From Sperchopsis tessellata (taxonomy: Eukaryota; Arthropoda; Insecta; Coleoptera; Hydrophilidae): 45,345 nucleotides of DNA. The notes beneath the pieces were generated by a model, which saw only the letters and a list, made by a program, of their open reading frames with translations, was not told the DNA's origin and did no database searches. Positions 1 to 9,754 of the stretch are shown piece by piece. Numbering within the stretch: the first letter of the stretch is position 1; each line of letters begins with the position of its first letter. A program made the translations under genes and the position numbers. The stretch is from positions 1 through 45,345 of the forward strand of contig JAWQRN010000050.1 in NCBI GenBank assembly GCA_033557685.1. Reading direction: 5' to 3'.

Positions 1-49
<49 letters not shown>
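1..49. repeat. (AT)n microsatellite
   Basis: Uninterrupted AT dinucleotide run at the window edge, so its true length is unknown. It directly abuts a Penelope-like terminal scrap; similar AT runs are at 9509-9564 and at the right edge of the window. Confidence 0.97.
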
Positions 50-51
<2 letters not shown>

Positions 52-190
52 AGGCAGAAAGAATCATCAACTGTATATAAATGATTTAATTATAAATTTC
101 ATCTACCGGTTTTGAGACATCACACCTCATCCTCAGGACAAACTAGTAATAAACATAATAAAATACTGAAATAGTGGTCTAATCAGTGCG
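50..190 (-). mobile_element. Penelope-like terminal scrap with hammerhead-like motif
   Basis: Read on the minus strand, 101-140 contains CCTGAGGATGAG, a short loop, CTCAAAACCGGTAG. The arms TGAG and CTCA can pair, giving a layout like the hammerhead core (CUGAnGA, stem II, GAAA), as found at the ends of Penelope-like elements. The position that should be the catalytic G before AAA is A, so if it is a hammerhead it is probably inactive. No coding sequence accompanies it. The family call is an inference from this short motif and from the AT-rich flank. Confidence 0.3.
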
Positions 191-2121
191 GCTTCCTTTG
201 TGTGTCGCCTGAAATCCTCTTCTGGGACATCTCTTGTCCAACAGTAGTCTGCAAGCATAGCAGAGTTCAACCGACCCTGATATCTTCGTTCCATTGTTTA
301 AATGTCTTCGTGATACCGTTCACTATGCTCATCGCTCCCTGCAGTTTTCTGGGAAGAAATCTAGATATGTCTGGAGAAAGTGCATTTTGAGGGACATGTT
401 ACAGCCTAATCGTTGATACTTGTCTTCCAGCTCTCCGGTTACCCAAAAAACCAGAGGACTGTGCTGGACATTCTTTTCCCCGGGTCGTAGAGTTTCCCTT
501 AGAGACCAGACTTTTCTGTTGTAGTGTGAGGATCTATACCGAGTGTCCCAGTCACACAGGAAATTGCAGGACTTGGTGTATCCCAACTGCATGCCCAGCA
601 ATATTGTTATTATCTTCAAGTCTGCACATATTTGAAATTGGTCTTTGTACTTAATAGCTTCCAGAAGTAACTTCATATTGTGATATGTTTCCTTCATATG
701 GACAGAATGGCTTACAGGAATTGAAGAATGAGAATTGCCATTATGCATCTAAACATAGCGTGATACGTCTATGAATAGCCCCCGGTCCTGTGGCTTGTGT
801 TCCACATTCTAAGCTGTCATCAAACCATTCAAATTATAGGAGGCAACTAGGTTATTATTTCTGTTTTTATAATATGGAAGTAAATCTTTCTGCCGACTCC
901 TGTAAACTGACACTTTAACATTACTTTCTAGCAGATTTCACTGTTTCCGCCTAAAACCTAGAAGCTCTTTTGGTAGGTTCAGGTCTCGAATTAAATCACT
1001 TAGTTCACCTAAGGTAGGTCTGTGTGGCTCATCCAGTGACTCAGTTGTGAAATCGGGATCCTGCGTTTTCGAAGCCTCAAGGATGGGTTTGATGTCACCT
1101 CCGCACTGTCTTCACATTCATCTGAATGCAGACTGAACTCCTCTGGTGGGATAGGTGTAGGCAGATCGTCCCCATGTGGCACTGGTCGGATAGCTGACGG
1201 GATGTTGGGGTATTTTATACTCAACTTCATTTTTCTTGATATACCATGCTGAATAGGTGGTATCATACAGAAATACGTGATTTGTCCGTTTTTATGGATC
1301 CATCCTCGTATATTCACAGAACAAGTATTGCGGCTGTTTAGTCAATCTTTCGCACTGACGCTTAAAAGAAAATTTAAGTTCGAAGAGTGGACTGTTAATC
1401 ATCACTTACCCTTGGTTTGAAGTGGTTCTTGCAGAACGATGATAAAACGTGGTGGGCAATAAGTTTGAAGGATGGGACTAAAAGGGACTTATAACTAACA
1501 CGGGCTTTAACAAATAGTTGACTCATAAACCACTAAATAATGAGAAACGATCACTTATTTGGTACGAACACGAAAGATTTTCGAGTGATACGAGAGGTTT
1601 TGCGAGACGAACGACGACGACTTCTTTGAAACCTACTTTCTATGAAAACGAAATGCTTACGAGAAATACAGGAGATTTACGGGATGAACGACTACGACTG
1701 CGTTGTAAATGCTTGGGTACCTAACTGTTTGTTTGCGGGTCGAAAGCCGACTTGTAGCTAACTGCTTGGGTACCTAACTGTGACTGCTGTTTTACGACTG
1801 GTCTCTGATTATACCTACTCCAAAATGTGCAAGTAATAAAACTAATGAAAGGGTCATAAACTAGGTTTTTCCAAAATGTGTTCCATTGTCAAGGGGTGCA
1901 CAGTTATTTTAAAAATAAGGTGTACAGGGTAGTACTAAAATATATTGAAATGAATAACTAACAAACTTCGGATACTTTACCGGGACGCAACAGCAGCAGC
2001 TATGAGGTGGCCATGTTTTGTCTTGATCCCCTAACCTCATACCAAAATAATATTGGTAGGCAGACTTCACGATTGGTGTAATTGGGGGTTTCTGAGCGGC
2101 AAATGTCACATCACCACACAC
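190..2121 (-). pseudogene. Decayed copy of an uncharacterised multicopy insect protein family
   Basis: Pieces in several frames line up in the order of a protein that I recognise as a dispersed, multicopy family of unknown function in insects and some other invertebrates. At 1909-2121 is the N-terminus starting MCGDVTF, with the GDQDKTWPPH segment before a Cys cluster. At 1009-1317 is a segment with YPNIPSAIRPVPHGDDLP followed by an acidic stretch. About 750-1009 holds LIRDLNLPKELL and GLFIDVSRY, interrupted by stops. At 329-748 is HNGNSHSSIPVSHSVHMKET, then ICADLK, FLCDWD and NMSLKMHFL. At 190-330, in another frame, comes a tail with MLADYCWTRDVPEEDFRR. Breaks: in-frame stops near 750-930, a frameshift near 330, a deletion joining HSPLV to a later segment near 455, and about 0.6 kb of unrelated DNA after the N-terminal Cys cluster. 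Whether the family is a transposon component or a repeatedly duplicated host gene is not known to me. Confidence 0.75.
1330..1905. other. Unassigned insert within the pseudogene, with an 18-bp direct repeat
   Basis: This DNA separates the first two pieces of the flanking pseudogene and encodes nothing recognisable. It holds two copies of GCTTGGGTACCTAACTGT at 1711-1728 and 1764-1781 (period 53). It could be a solo LTR, another non-coding insertion or a decayed intron; I could not find TG...CA ends or a target-site duplication. Confidence 0.4.
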
Positions 2122-2445
2122 ATAACAGAAATTGTCAAGTTTGTTAATACATTTACGTGGAATCTTGGCTTTTCAAGTTAAGTTAGACCACAAAAAGGAA
2201 CAATTAACGCTCTAACCTTCACTCCAAGCAAGCTGTAAACAGACAATGAACAAAAGAAAGTCTAGAGTGGCTCCTCATTCCCATTCTCAGGTTTGCCAAC
2301 CCCTATATTTCCCCAGTGCCCAAGTAAAGTTCTACGTGACATTGTTTGATAACTTAACAGTTCATTTTCAAGTCAGAAACATTTTCATTGTTGACCAGTG
2401 TAATTTATACAGTTGGTGTTCCTTTATGGACTTCCACCCCTGCAT

Positions 2446-2503
2446 GTGTAAAATGGAACACCCCTACTACTCAACAATATACTCGTTATTCCATTTTACA
2501 CTA
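2446..2503. repeat. Short inverted repeat
   Basis: TGTAAAATGGAA near 2448 is mirrored by TTCCATTTTACA near 2490, giving a 12-bp perfect stem with a loop of about 30 bases. It lies just left of the foldback element and does not share its sequence. Function unknown. Confidence 0.7.
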
Positions 2504-2517
2504 ATATTCTAGAATAT

Positions 2518-2910
2518 TTCCGGTATATCTTCAGGTTTACCGGGGGATACCCGTGTGTTGGCTTTTGTTTTTGCCGGCGTTTCGTCCACCATTTCAGGGG
2601 GCATTATCAAGACCTTAAAAGTGCAAATTATACAATGCCATGTAGCTCTTAAAAGTGCTGGTTGTAGGTGCCGACCACCTCTAAAAAGTGCCAATAATAG
2701 TATAACATGTAGCTCTCACAAGTGCTAGAGCTAGTCGGCACCTACATCTAGCATTTTTCAGAGCTACATGGCAATCTATAATTAGCGATTTTAAGAGCTA
2801 CATGTCTTGACAATGACGAAACGTCGCCAAAAACAAAAGCCAACACACGGTTATCTCCCGGTAAACCTGAAGATATTTACTGTAGCCGTGGAAATCTACG
2901 CACTGAATTA
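2518..2910. mobile_element. Foldback (inverted-repeat) element, copy 1
   Basis: A left arm (about 2524-2613) and a right arm (about 2806-2875) are reverse complements: the right arm reads ACGAAACGTCGCC, AAAACAAAAGCCAACACACG, then CCCGGTAAACCTGAAGATA. Nested inside is a second inverted pair, GTAGGTGCCGAC (2664) and GTCGGCACCTAC (2734). The core carries repeated variants of GTAGCTCTTAAAAGTGCT in both orientations. The right flank ends CGTGGAA...CTACG.ACTGAATTA, shared with copy 2. It has no meaningful ORF, so it is non-autonomous. The family is visible directly because three copies occur in this window. Possible origins are a MITE, a foldback transposon, or an inverted pair of Penelope-type ends. 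Confidence 0.8.
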
Positions 2911-5046
2911 ATAGTCTGGAAGGTTTGTTTAAAATTGCCCAGTTGCGCATTTTAGCTTCATGGGGCCCCAGGCAAATTTAAATTTAAGGGGCTTTTTTAA
3001 AAGAAAAACTTGATCTTTCTACCTTTAATGAGCTTAACGAGACAGCGAAGTATTTATAAATGTTAAATTCAAATCGGTAAACTTCGTGGCCAAATGCCGT
3101 CTGACGTGTTGTCATATGGCCCATATAGTTTCCATTTCTTAAGTTTCTTGGTTTATCTCAAGATAAAATTGAAACACCTGGATATGGTTATTTACACTTC
3201 GAAGAGCGACGTTCCAATCAACATTAGCCAGCTGCAGGCTATGGTAATTCAATATTTCACAAATCATGGATTTTAAAATTTTTAAATTGGAATAACTTAC
3301 ATGTACATCCATCGTCGGGTGGCGAATATCTTTGTAAAGAACTGGCTCAATAAACTTGCTATTACATTTATATTTGATTAACTTATAAGCCATCCTTTAG
3401 TTAATACTTTTTGGGCCATTATCCTCTTTTGAAAGGAACTTGATTACACTGCGAGACTCTAACTTAATTTCATGTATTTTATTAGCGGGCGTGAATCTTA
3501 AATTTCCCATTAGGGTTAGACGTCTTTTCCACTTTATGTTTAATTAATTTTTGTTTATAATTTACTAACTGACATTTTTTTTTTCAGGTTTGTAACCAAT
3601 ATGATATAATTAGTATTCTGGTAATCTTTCCTCAATTTCCAACGAGTAAGTAAATTTATATCTAAGACGACAAAACACAAATTCTATTAAAGTACATCGT
3701 TTGTAAGAAACGTGAACGCAATACTAAGATATAAATTCTTCAAATGTACCACTTAACTATGCATTTAGTATGTGCTATATAAACTACAAAATACAAGGCT
3801 CCGTATTTTTTCATGTCAACCCTACAAACTGGAATGCGGTATTAGGTGTAAATAATTGTAGATAACATCAACTTTTAAATTTACGCGACATAATCTGAAG
3901 AAATTAAAATAATCATGAAGAAATGTGGCAACTATACCTCCGGGGAATGTTAAGTAATATAGTCTAGACTGCTGCCTTAGCGAACCTACACCCAAAATTG
4001 TTTGGTACTACATGTCCTACGCTCCAGCCAACTTAATATTCATGAATGATTAATTAGGAATTTAAAATTGTCCTTGCAATGTTGTTCTTAACAATAATCA
4101 TTATATACAAGTCGCAGAATAATTTAAAGATTTAAATTAACGATTTAATATTACTAAATCCCAATGACAGGTACTCCACTTTTTGTTGCCTACGACCATA
4201 TGTTAATGATATAAATATAACTTAACAAAAGTTCTCGTTTAAGAACAGGTGCAGGCATAATGTTAAACAACACATGAGATACTACATTATAATCGTTATG
4301 TACCCGAAGACCCTAACACCTTACACAAGTAGCATAGGGACCTAATAGATATCTATAAGACAAAAAGGCAGAAGATATGGCATGTAGAAGTTTCAAAGAC
4401 TATAAAAAATCGATTATATGAAAACATTAAAAGAAACAATAGTAAAGTCAGTCTCCAGTAGATAGAAAAGTATAACAGTATACACAGAAACCTATGATTG
4501 GAATAGTCCTTAGATCTGAAAAAATTGAGAGAGATGACGATAAAGAGAAAATCTGAAGAATCTAGCAATTTTACCGAAATAATAATAATCAATAATCTCT
4601 ATTCAATAGACATCGCATCAGGTTGCAAGTATGAATAGTAATAATACATGTATATACTACAAAACAAAAGCATTACATCACATATATAAAAATAAACAAT
4701 AATCACTGTAACAATAATTCCAAAATTGGTTCAATGTAAAATAAACTCATCCACTGTCTATGGCTCTAACTGACAGAGCAATTCAAAAAGCGCACGTTTA
4801 AATGAAGAGCCGATAAATATTTCCCGAATATGATCTGGCGAAGCGTTATAAAAAAATAAACTTGTGTAAAAGCAGCTCATATGTGTTAATTCAAGCCGAT
4901 GAGTAGGATAAGCAAGATCCTTTCTTCTCGTACTGTAGCTGTGTGACCACTGGCATTGTTCAGTGCAGCCTTAGATTATATGTTGTGGAAACTAGATTGG
5001 AAACAAAAGGGCATTAAAGTTAATGGAGAATATACTACCAAGAGCT
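2911..5046. other. No gene recognised
   Basis: AT-rich sequence with only short random ORFs. The ORFs at 3094-3276, 3139-3393 and 4353-4592 overlap or are low-complexity and show no known motif. A pyrimidine tract followed by CAG near 3578-3588 resembles a splice acceptor but no coding exon follows it. Confidence 0.6.
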
Positions 5047-5475
5047 CCAAGAAAGAATTATTGAACTAGATTCTGAAAATAACATGTATTTGGGACAGCT
5101 CATAACAATGGATGGAGAAATTTCTTTAGAGATAGCGCAAAGAACGCAGCGTGCATGGAGTATAATTTGACGTCAAAGCAACATATTTAAGTCGCAGATG
5201 CATTTGTGTTTGAAACGCAGGGTTTTCGATCAATGTGTTTTACCTGTGATGACGTATGCCAATTAGACGTGGGCATTAAAAGCCTCGCATATACAAAAGT
5301 TCCGAACAACGCAAAGAAGAATTGAGAGATACATGATGATTTTGAGAAATGGTGATAGAGGACACTGTGCATGGATACGAAGTCAGACTAAGGTCAGGGA
5401 TATTATAGGTCCAGTAATGACACAGAAATGGAAATGGGCAGGACATTTTGGTAGGCGAGTAGATAATAGATCTTC
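5047..5475 (+). mobile_element. RTE-like LINE, reverse transcriptase C-terminal fragment
   Basis: One frame with few stops reads NMYLGQLITMDGEISLEI, then KSQMHLCLKRRVFDQCVLPV, TTQRRIERYM and KWKWAGHFGRR. This is the typical region after the catalytic motif of RTE-like LINE reverse transcriptases (thumb and C-terminal domain). The family's usual YGAETW is degraded to YAN followed by a stop and TW. There is no palm domain upstream and no 3' tail downstream, so it is truncated at both ends. It is closest in wording to the fragment at 21867-22560 on the other strand, which shares KRKVFDQCVLPVLTYG-type sequence. Confidence 0.85.
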
Positions 5476-6279
5476 TTTACATCCCCTTCCCTGTATGCCT
5501 GTGTGACGAGACAGTTTTTCAAACGCCGGCGTAACAATGTAATGGTCAATTCAGCAGGAAATTTTTGTGTAGCATTGAGCAAACCCAATTAATTTATTTC
5601 TTTATTACTTTTAACACTATAAGCTCATCCTGAGAGGATTGTATCAAATCCTTCCAAATACTCGGTTAAATGCACTCACGCATTTATTGTTCATCCCTTG
5701 CAGTTGACGATTTATTATTTGAATATCAAAGGACTCTTAATCTTCGTTGGGGACTTGCATTTAGTCTTTGCAAAGAGTCCACTTGAGGGTGACAAGTCCC
5801 AATATCCGCTCCTATTCAACAACACCGCGTGAATAGAAGAGACGAGATCTACGCGTCTAGACTATGCCACTTAATGCAACTAATGAGAGTCGCTGTCACG
5901 TCTTTTATTGTGACCACTCTGTGAAAGGGGCAAGCAATTACACTATAAAGCTGACATCCACGTTTATTTACAGCTTTCGTTGGAAACCATGAACTTATTA
6001 CGTTTGAAATGCGTTATTTCCGTGAGTATTAAAAGTTTCTTTTAGTTTTGTACTTTCGTTTGGACTTGAGGATTAGATATTTCCGAAAAGATTTTAATCT
6101 TATATGAATAGAGCTTTGTACATTAAATACAAAAAGAACAGACATTCTGGTTATCTGCAGTATAGAAATGACAACTACCAACAATGGTGTTTAACAAAAA
6201 TAATTTAAATCCTACAACAGAATAAGGAAAATACAACAAAATCAGGATCTAATTATAGATATATATATAATGAGTAGGA
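5476..6279. other. No gene recognised
   Basis: AT-rich sequence between two LINE fragments. The last hundred or so bases may be degraded 5' sequence of the LINE beginning at 6280. The segment 5760-5950 is somewhat richer in GC but gives no recognisable translation. Confidence 0.5.
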
Positions 6280-8246
6280 TTGCTGAATATTTTTGATAAA
6301 CGTCATATTTACAATATTGACAGCCAACAATATGAGAGCACTAAATACGTGTACCAAAAAAGATTGGACAGATATCTCCAAAGAATGGATAATAATACAG
6401 CTATCGAGGTGTACGAAAATCTGATATATAGTGTGAAGAAAGCTTCAAAAGAGGCACTAGGCATTAAACAGCGACCTAAAAGTAACAAATATTGGTGGAA
6501 ATCTGAAATTGATGAACTGATTAACGAAATGATGAAACTTTATCAGAAATGGTTGAATACAAAAAAAAAACGAAGAAGATAATAGACAAAGTAAAGATAA
6601 ACGGAAGGAAACAAGACTAAGAATAATAGAAAGGAAAAAAGAAATAATAATGTAATAAGTGCAGAGTATCTATATTGGAGGGAAAAATTTAGCGAGTGCT
6701 GGAGTGAAGACGAACGAAAAACAAAAAAGTCCACTACACTCGATACCAACAAGCGAATGGACAACACACTATGAAACCTTACTAACAGAACACCGACCGG
6801 AGTATGCTTCAAGAACGCCAGTCCAACTACAGATTGAAATTGAAGGACAAGAAATAAATATAGATAAGGAAATTGTGAAAAATGCAACAAAACAGCCGAA
6901 AAGCGGAAAGTCTCCTGGACCTGGAGGAATAAAGGCAGGTCTACTGAAAAATGGAACAGATAAGCTATATACATCTCTAGCGAACATATTTACGGGATGC
7001 ATTGACGGCGAAAGAATACCCGAAGAATGGAAAAGAGCATGTGTCACTCCAATACATAAAAAGAGAAATAAACTCTCTTGGAATATCAGTAACGCACTTA
7101 GTTGGTAAGGTATATGGTAGAATGATAAGAGGTCTGATTGAACAGGAATATAAAAATTATGAAGAAGAAGAACAATGTGGCTTCCGCGCAGGCAGATCCT
7201 GTACAGATAACGTGTTCAGTCAAATACAGGTGACAGAAAAAAGATTTGAAAGAAATAGGGCAACGCATTTATTATTCATTGATTGGGAAGTACTGAGATA
7301 TTCCGACATAAACCACACACTTATAAAAGCTGTACAGACCCTATACAACGGCATGGAATCCACTTTGAGGATAGGAAATAAAATATCAGAACCGTTCATA
7401 GTTAACAAGGGTTTACGACATGGCTGGTGTATCTCGCTAAAGCTTCTCAAAATATACATTAAGAAAGCACATCTGATGTGGAAAAATAAATGCTCGGGAA
7501 TTGGGTATACAAATGGATGATAAGACCTGCTTGTTCACCCTTCAATTTACAGACGACCAAGTAATCTGCGCAAACAACAAGGCAGATCTAGAGTGTATGA
7601 TAAGGAAACTGAAAGAGGAATTTAAAAGATGGGGTTTGCAGATGAATGTAGATAAAACCTAATGCTTATGTACTGGAGAAGAAGCAGAAGACCTAATATT
7701 GGATAACATAGAAATTATAAGGAAGTGTGACGAATATAAATATCTGAGAATAAACTTCAATAACGAAGGAACAGATGACGCAGAAATAAAATCGAGAGTA
7801 AACAAAGTAACAGGGATCACAAAAGCACTCAATGGAATATTATGAATTACAGAAATAGGAAATGAACGAAAAATAAGTATTTACGACTCCATTATAAAGA
7901 GTACGTTACTATATGACTCGGAAACATGGCGCAGAAAGGAACACCTGAAAAACAGGACGAAGCAACAGAAATGGACGCCTTGAAACGGGCGGCGAGAACG
8001 TCAAGGTTGGAACGAGTTCGGAACAATACAATCACAGAACAAATGGGCATGCGAGAAAATGTTATGGTAGTCATAGAAAAGATAAGATACTTGCAAAGAA
8101 GGCGATGAAATGGATACCACCCGAGAATGGGAAGAGAGGAAGACCCAAGAAAACATGGATACAATATTAAGAACATCGATGAGCGAAAGGGGATTGAACG
8201 ATGACAACTGCACCAATAAACGAAACTGGCAATTAGAAATCGGATA
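6280..8246 (+). mobile_element. RTE-like LINE, linker plus full reverse transcriptase, degenerate
   Basis: The coding sequence runs across three frames. 6280-6582 encodes the linker between endonuclease and RT (WWKSEIDELI near its end). 6659-7108 encodes the start of RT, with KSGKSPGPGGIKAGLLK and EEWKRACVTPIHKK. 7002-7520 continues with EQCGFRAGRSCTDN and LLFIDWE (motif A), then jumps to VLRYSDINHTLIKAV and NKGLRHGWCIS (motif B). Motif C is FTDDQ at 7546-7560, where FADD or YADD is usual. The C-terminal part includes NVDKT followed by a stop, KYLRINFNNEG, YDSETW and about 100 more residues with stops. A short deletion removes the residues just after motif A's aspartate. The endonuclease is absent, so the copy is 5' truncated. 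It cannot be active. Confidence 0.9.
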
Positions 8247-9104
8247 ACATCGTAGGACGTTTTAGCCCGTTGATATATCATCCTTATTTACTTACAGAAA
8301 ATTGAGTAAAGAAAAAGCAAAGAATTTTCAAATGCTCATTTACAAAATATCATGGGCAAATTTATTTTTCTTACAACATAATTGATGAAATTATAGGTTA
8401 AGATATTTACAGTAGTACATCTCACGACTCTTAATACAGTTATCAAGACAATGAAATCGACTATTGAATAGAAAGCATATAACGGACAACAGTATAATTA
8501 TCTTATCAACTAATCAAGAAAGATTAAATATATTAAGATGGGTTAGCCTACAGTTCACAACATATAATAGCAACTTAATTACACAGTTTTTGCATCTATA
8601 TTGATCAATCAAAACAAAAATTTTAATATATTTTTAATATAATATAAAACAAGACCTTGTTCAAATACACAAACGAATTAGAATCATGGTGGTTAAATCC
8701 CTAAACTAACCATTCTACTAGAAATACGTGTTGATCAACATGGCCTGAAAAAAAAACCTTTCAAATACGCACAAATTTTTTACAAATATGGGAAATCGCT
8801 TAAAGGCCCCAACACACAAGTGTGTGTAAGTACTGGACAAAAACTTACGGTTTGTTCGTTTCTATAGTCAGGGTGGAAAGTTGATTTTGAGATATAGGGA
8901 TACATGTATCAGGACCCTGTGATATCACATTGATATATATGTGTGTGTATTCTGTTAAAGAAAAGAGTAGTCAGATCTGATATAAGGTGTGAATGATATT
9001 CGCGTGTGGTGGTGGTGGATAGCACCGACACCCTGAAAGATTTATTCATTTTGCGGAAACGCTATTTGGATAAAACACACCGATTGCTCGAAAATAATGA
9101 AACA
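8247..9104. other. No gene recognised
   Basis: AT-rich sequence following the LINE; its first tens of bases are probably the LINE 3' untranslated region. A GTGGTGGTGG run near 9005 is a minor simple repeat. The minus ORF at 9046-9483 is the antisense of the LINE and Penelope scraps described next. Confidence 0.55.
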
Positions 9105-9299
9105 TTTTTAAAATGATAAAATTGTTTCTGATGAAAGTAAAATAAACGAAATGTGGCCAATTGTTAACTGACTGTCTGGTTGAGGGAGTGCAAAAGGGAA
9201 AAATATTTCTATAAATAGAGGTAAACAACGGGTCAACAAAGATCCCAATACTGTGGCTAATTGTTTCAACGGTTGCTTTGTAGTGGCTCCATACAAGGT
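9105..9299 (+). mobile_element. Non-LTR retrotransposon linker scrap
   Basis: The plus frame reads KINEMWPIVN, LSG, then NKDPNTVANCFNGCFVV. The pattern of a MW..VN segment followed, some 40 residues later, by a D...VANCFN.... motif is the linker preceding the reverse transcriptase in Jockey/CR1-group LINEs. Two stops interrupt it. It ends where a Penelope-type GIY-YIG frame begins, so a junction lies near 9300. Confidence 0.5.
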
Positions 9300-9302
9300 A
9301 AT

Positions 9303-9480
9303 ACAGAATTCCATGTTCATGTGGCTTAGTGTACATAGGTCCGACAAAAAGAATGGTCTCCACTCGTTGTAGAGAACACGAAATTGTCAAGTTCCACAAG
9401 GGATACGTCGCGCCGAGATCCTGTCGGCCAATAGGAAGCGGCGCATCGAACATCGCGAATAAATCTGCACATTGTATTAA
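9303..9480 (+). mobile_element. Penelope-like element, GIY-YIG endonuclease fragment
   Basis: The plus frame reads YRIPCSCGLVYIGPTKRMVS, then TRCREHE. The IPC.CG.VYIG.TKR...TR..EH pattern is the GIY-YIG nuclease domain at the C-terminus of Penelope-like reverse transcriptases. The domain decays after EHE, and the RT part is missing. Part of the plus ORF 9329-9568 runs on into an AT microsatellite and is not real beyond about 9480. Confidence 0.75.
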
Positions 9481-9508
9481 CAAGGTTTCCTATTGCTGCT
9501 CGACCCCG

Positions 9509-9513
9509 ATATA

Positions 9514-9564
<51 letters not shown>
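9509..9564. repeat. (AT)n microsatellite
   Basis: AT dinucleotide run with one early interruption (ATATATCTATAT), directly after the Penelope scrap and before a partial foldback element. Confidence 0.95.
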
Positions 9565-9567
<3 letters not shown>

Positions 9568-9600
9568 GCCGGTAAACTACGAAAGTCCTTTTTATTTCTT

Positions 9601-9750
9601 GACTAGCACTTGTGAGAGCTACATGTTATTCTATTATTAGCACTTATCAGAGCTACATGACTTGATAATGAACGTTGACAAAAACAAAAGCCATTTCCCG
9701 GATAACCTGAAGATATTTACTGTGGCCGTGGAAGTCTACGTACTGAATTA
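9601..9750 (+). mobile_element. Foldback element, copy 2 (right half only)
   Basis: Contains core repeats TAGCACTTGTGAGAGCTACATG and TAGCACTTATCAGAGCTACATG variants, then CTTGATAATG, AAAACAAAAGCC, ATAACCTGAAGATATTTACT and CGTGGAAGTCTACGTACTGA. This matches the right half of the copy at 2518-2910 base for base over long stretches. The left arm is missing. The Tc1-like transposon begins immediately after the shared ACTGAATTA end, which marks the right boundary of the family. Confidence 0.8.
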
Positions 9751-9754
9751 TATA

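Noticed and set aside
6543..6974. 143-codon minus-strand ORF
   Set aside because: Antisense of the LINE linker; its composition is Leu/Phe-rich as expected from A-rich sense sequence.
9046..9483. 145-codon minus-strand ORF
   Set aside because: It is the antisense of the LINE linker and Penelope GIY-YIG fragments, whose plus-strand motifs are clear.
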